A stretch of 18,211 nt of DNA, taken from NCBI GenBank assembly GCA_943704415.1, contig CALSCO010001867.1, positions 1 through 18,211 on the forward strand. The letters run 5' to 3'. Of this stretch, positions 17,201-18,211 are shown piece by piece. Every line of letters starts with the position of its first letter. Position 1 is the stretch's first letter. The notes beneath the pieces were generated by a model. The model saw nothing but the letters and a program-made list of their open reading frames with translations, was not told the origin of the DNA and did no database searches. Made by a program: the position numbers and the translations under genes. The stretch is from Parvularia atlantis. Taxonomy: Eukaryota; Opisthokonta; Rotosphaerida.

Positions 17201-18081
17201 CTGATGGGCTTAAGGAACATCTGCGTCGTCAGCCGTCAGCGCCCCGCGCAGGGACACGAGCCGGCTGCGCACGTCGATGATTCGCGCCAGGTCGTCGGCA
17301 AAGTCGCGCTCGGTGTCGACCAGCTCGTTGAGCGCATACGAGCTGTGCGCAGCGGCGTGTGAGCGCGGTGACGGGCGGGCGACACAGCGCGGCCGCACCG
17401 AACGCTCGGCGACTTGGCGCCGCCGTCGTCCTGCGCCGGGCTGACGATGTTCGCGATGTCGTCCTGCGCCGCGGCGCATGAGCCTTGCGCCTGTGTGCGG
17501 CCAGCGCGGACGCACGGGCTGCGGCGAGGCAAGCCGCGGCGACGCGCGCGGTGACGGCAAGGGCGACGTGGCCGCCTCGGTGAGGTCAGGCGTGGACGAC
17601 ATGCGCTCCTGCGTGGCGATTGTTGCGGGTTGTCGGCGTGCAAGGGGGAGCGCAGACCCCGCACCAGCATGACGAACGGCGCCGGGATGTAGCCCTCCTG
17701 ACCCGTGCGGGCCACGCGCACAAAGTACGAGCTGCGCGTCTCGACCATGTTCTGCGACAGCGCAGCGTCAGCCGGCTGCGCGACGCAGGCGAGCCTCGCA
17801 CGCAGGGACCTCGAGGATGACAAGGTCATCGTCCGGCTGCACCTGCACCTCGCCATCCTCCGGGCGACCCAGGAACAGGAAGCGCGCTGGGCGCAGTGTT
17901 TGAGCACGCGGCGTAGCCCCGGTGGCCGCGCACCCTTGCCCGGCTGGTTGGACGTGGCCGAGAGGGCGTCGTCCTTGACGGAAACGGTGTCGATCTCGAT
18001 GGACGGGATGGTCATCGACGCCGCGGCAACATCCAGGCTCCCCTTGCGTGACCCGTGCGCTGACGTGGGCGACGGCGCTTC
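14293..18081 (-). CDS. Rho guanine-nucleotide exchange factor: SH3 - DH - PH - CNH (5' partial)
   Basis: Predicted activator of a Rho GTPase in polarity or cell-wall signalling, at the plasma membrane. About 858 residues lie in the window. In order: a Ser/Pro leader; an SH3-like domain (about 50-105; [29 protein letters not shown]); a Ser/Pro linker; a DH domain (about 157-335; [42 protein letters not shown]); a PH domain (about 363-515; [42 protein letters not shown]); and a CNH domain (about 520-858; [54 protein letters not shown]). The DH-PH-CNH order is that of yeast Rom1/Rom2, which have a DEP domain instead of SH3. The stop is TAG at 14293. Upstream, an intron containing the GT repeat probably ends at 18082, so the true start may lie beyond the window. 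The first in-frame ATG inside is 18015. Confidence 0.85.
14467..17933 (-). other. RhoGEF intron map (22 introns)
   Basis: Modelled introns in transcript order: 17933-17887, 17809-17752, 17664-17609, 17515-17464, 17398-17343, 17272-17221, 17124-17070, 16985-16931, 16825-16776, 16657-16601, 16553-16486, 16389-16332, 16244-16189, 16007-15959, 15860-15810, 15661-15597, 15536-15485, 15400-15347, 15257-15206, 15079-15024, 14707-14651, 14522-14467. Eighteen donors are GTGCG; the rest are GTCCCT, GTGCCG, GTACGC and GTGAGA. Acceptors are CAG except AAG at 16189 and 15485 and TAG at 15959. Phases agree at every junction. Confidence 0.75.
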
Positions 18082-18128
18082 CTTTTGCGGCGCGTCAGCA
18101 GCGGCCACGGGGCGCGGACGGGCAGCCC

Positions 18129-18136
<8 letters not shown>

Positions 18137-18205
<69 letters not shown>

Positions 18206-18211
18206 ACACAC
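18137..18211. repeat. (CA)n microsatellite, GT on the RhoGEF sense strand, reaching the window edge
   Basis: At least 37 CA units with one G interruption at 18201. On the RhoGEF strand it is (GT)n. A branch-like GCTGCTGAC and an AAAAG acceptor follow at 18082-18102, so it most likely lies in an intron or 5' UTR. It may continue past 18211. Confidence 0.95.

Noticed and set aside
18012-18209. A Cys-Val repeat peptide encoded by the GT repeat
   Set aside because: It arises from translating a dinucleotide microsatellite. A branch motif and acceptor follow it, which supports intron or UTR.
1-18211. tRNA, rRNA, transposon, CRISPR or origin signals
   Set aside because: I saw no cloverleaf-like region, terminal inverted repeats with a transposase, regularly spaced repeats or AT-rich origin. 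The only repeats are simple microsatellites.

Overview
The window looks like nuclear DNA from a very GC-rich, intron-dense opisthokont, most likely a fungus and possibly an early-diverging one. Tim54 and a Cdc8-like tropomyosin argue for a fungus. INTS3, an SREK1-type splicing factor and a KCTD9-like BTB/pentapeptide protein are unusual in the well-studied yeasts. I cannot name the species. No tRNA, rRNA, transposon, CRISPR array or bacterial-type operon was seen.

Almost the whole 18.2 kb is genic. The order is: tropomyosin (-, 148-785); TIM54 (+, 905-2071); a histidine-phosphatase-fold protein (-, 2091-3111); an SREK1-like two-RRM/RS protein (-, 3143-4731); INTS3 (+, 4798-10612); a KCTD9-like protein (-, 10670-11677); methylmalonate-semialdehyde dehydrogenase (+, 11757-14191); and a RhoGEF with SH3, DH, PH and CNH domains (-, 14293 to about 18081, 5' partial). 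The frame changes every 50-200 bases, which at first suggests decayed genes. It resolves into about 88 tiny introns (42-140 nt, mostly 46-65) when I join exons by hand using splice signals, phase continuity and remembered family alignments.

Intergenic gaps are minimal. There are three divergent promoters of 119, 66 and 79 bp. There are three convergent pairs with 19, 57 and 101 bp between stop codons. One tandem pair (SREK1-like, then phosphatase) has only 31 bp between stop and start.

The most unusual signal is in the splice sites. About 62 of 88 donors start GTGCG rather than GTAAGT or GTGAGT, and about 11 introns are best modelled as GC-AG. Branch-like CTGAC/CTCAC motifs lie close to the acceptors. 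The RNA-processing genes SREK1-like and INTS3 share a 66-bp divergent promoter in this intron-heavy genome. The tropomyosin appears to have three instead of four 40-residue periods, with two adjacent homologous exons. All gene models are manual and lack transcript support.
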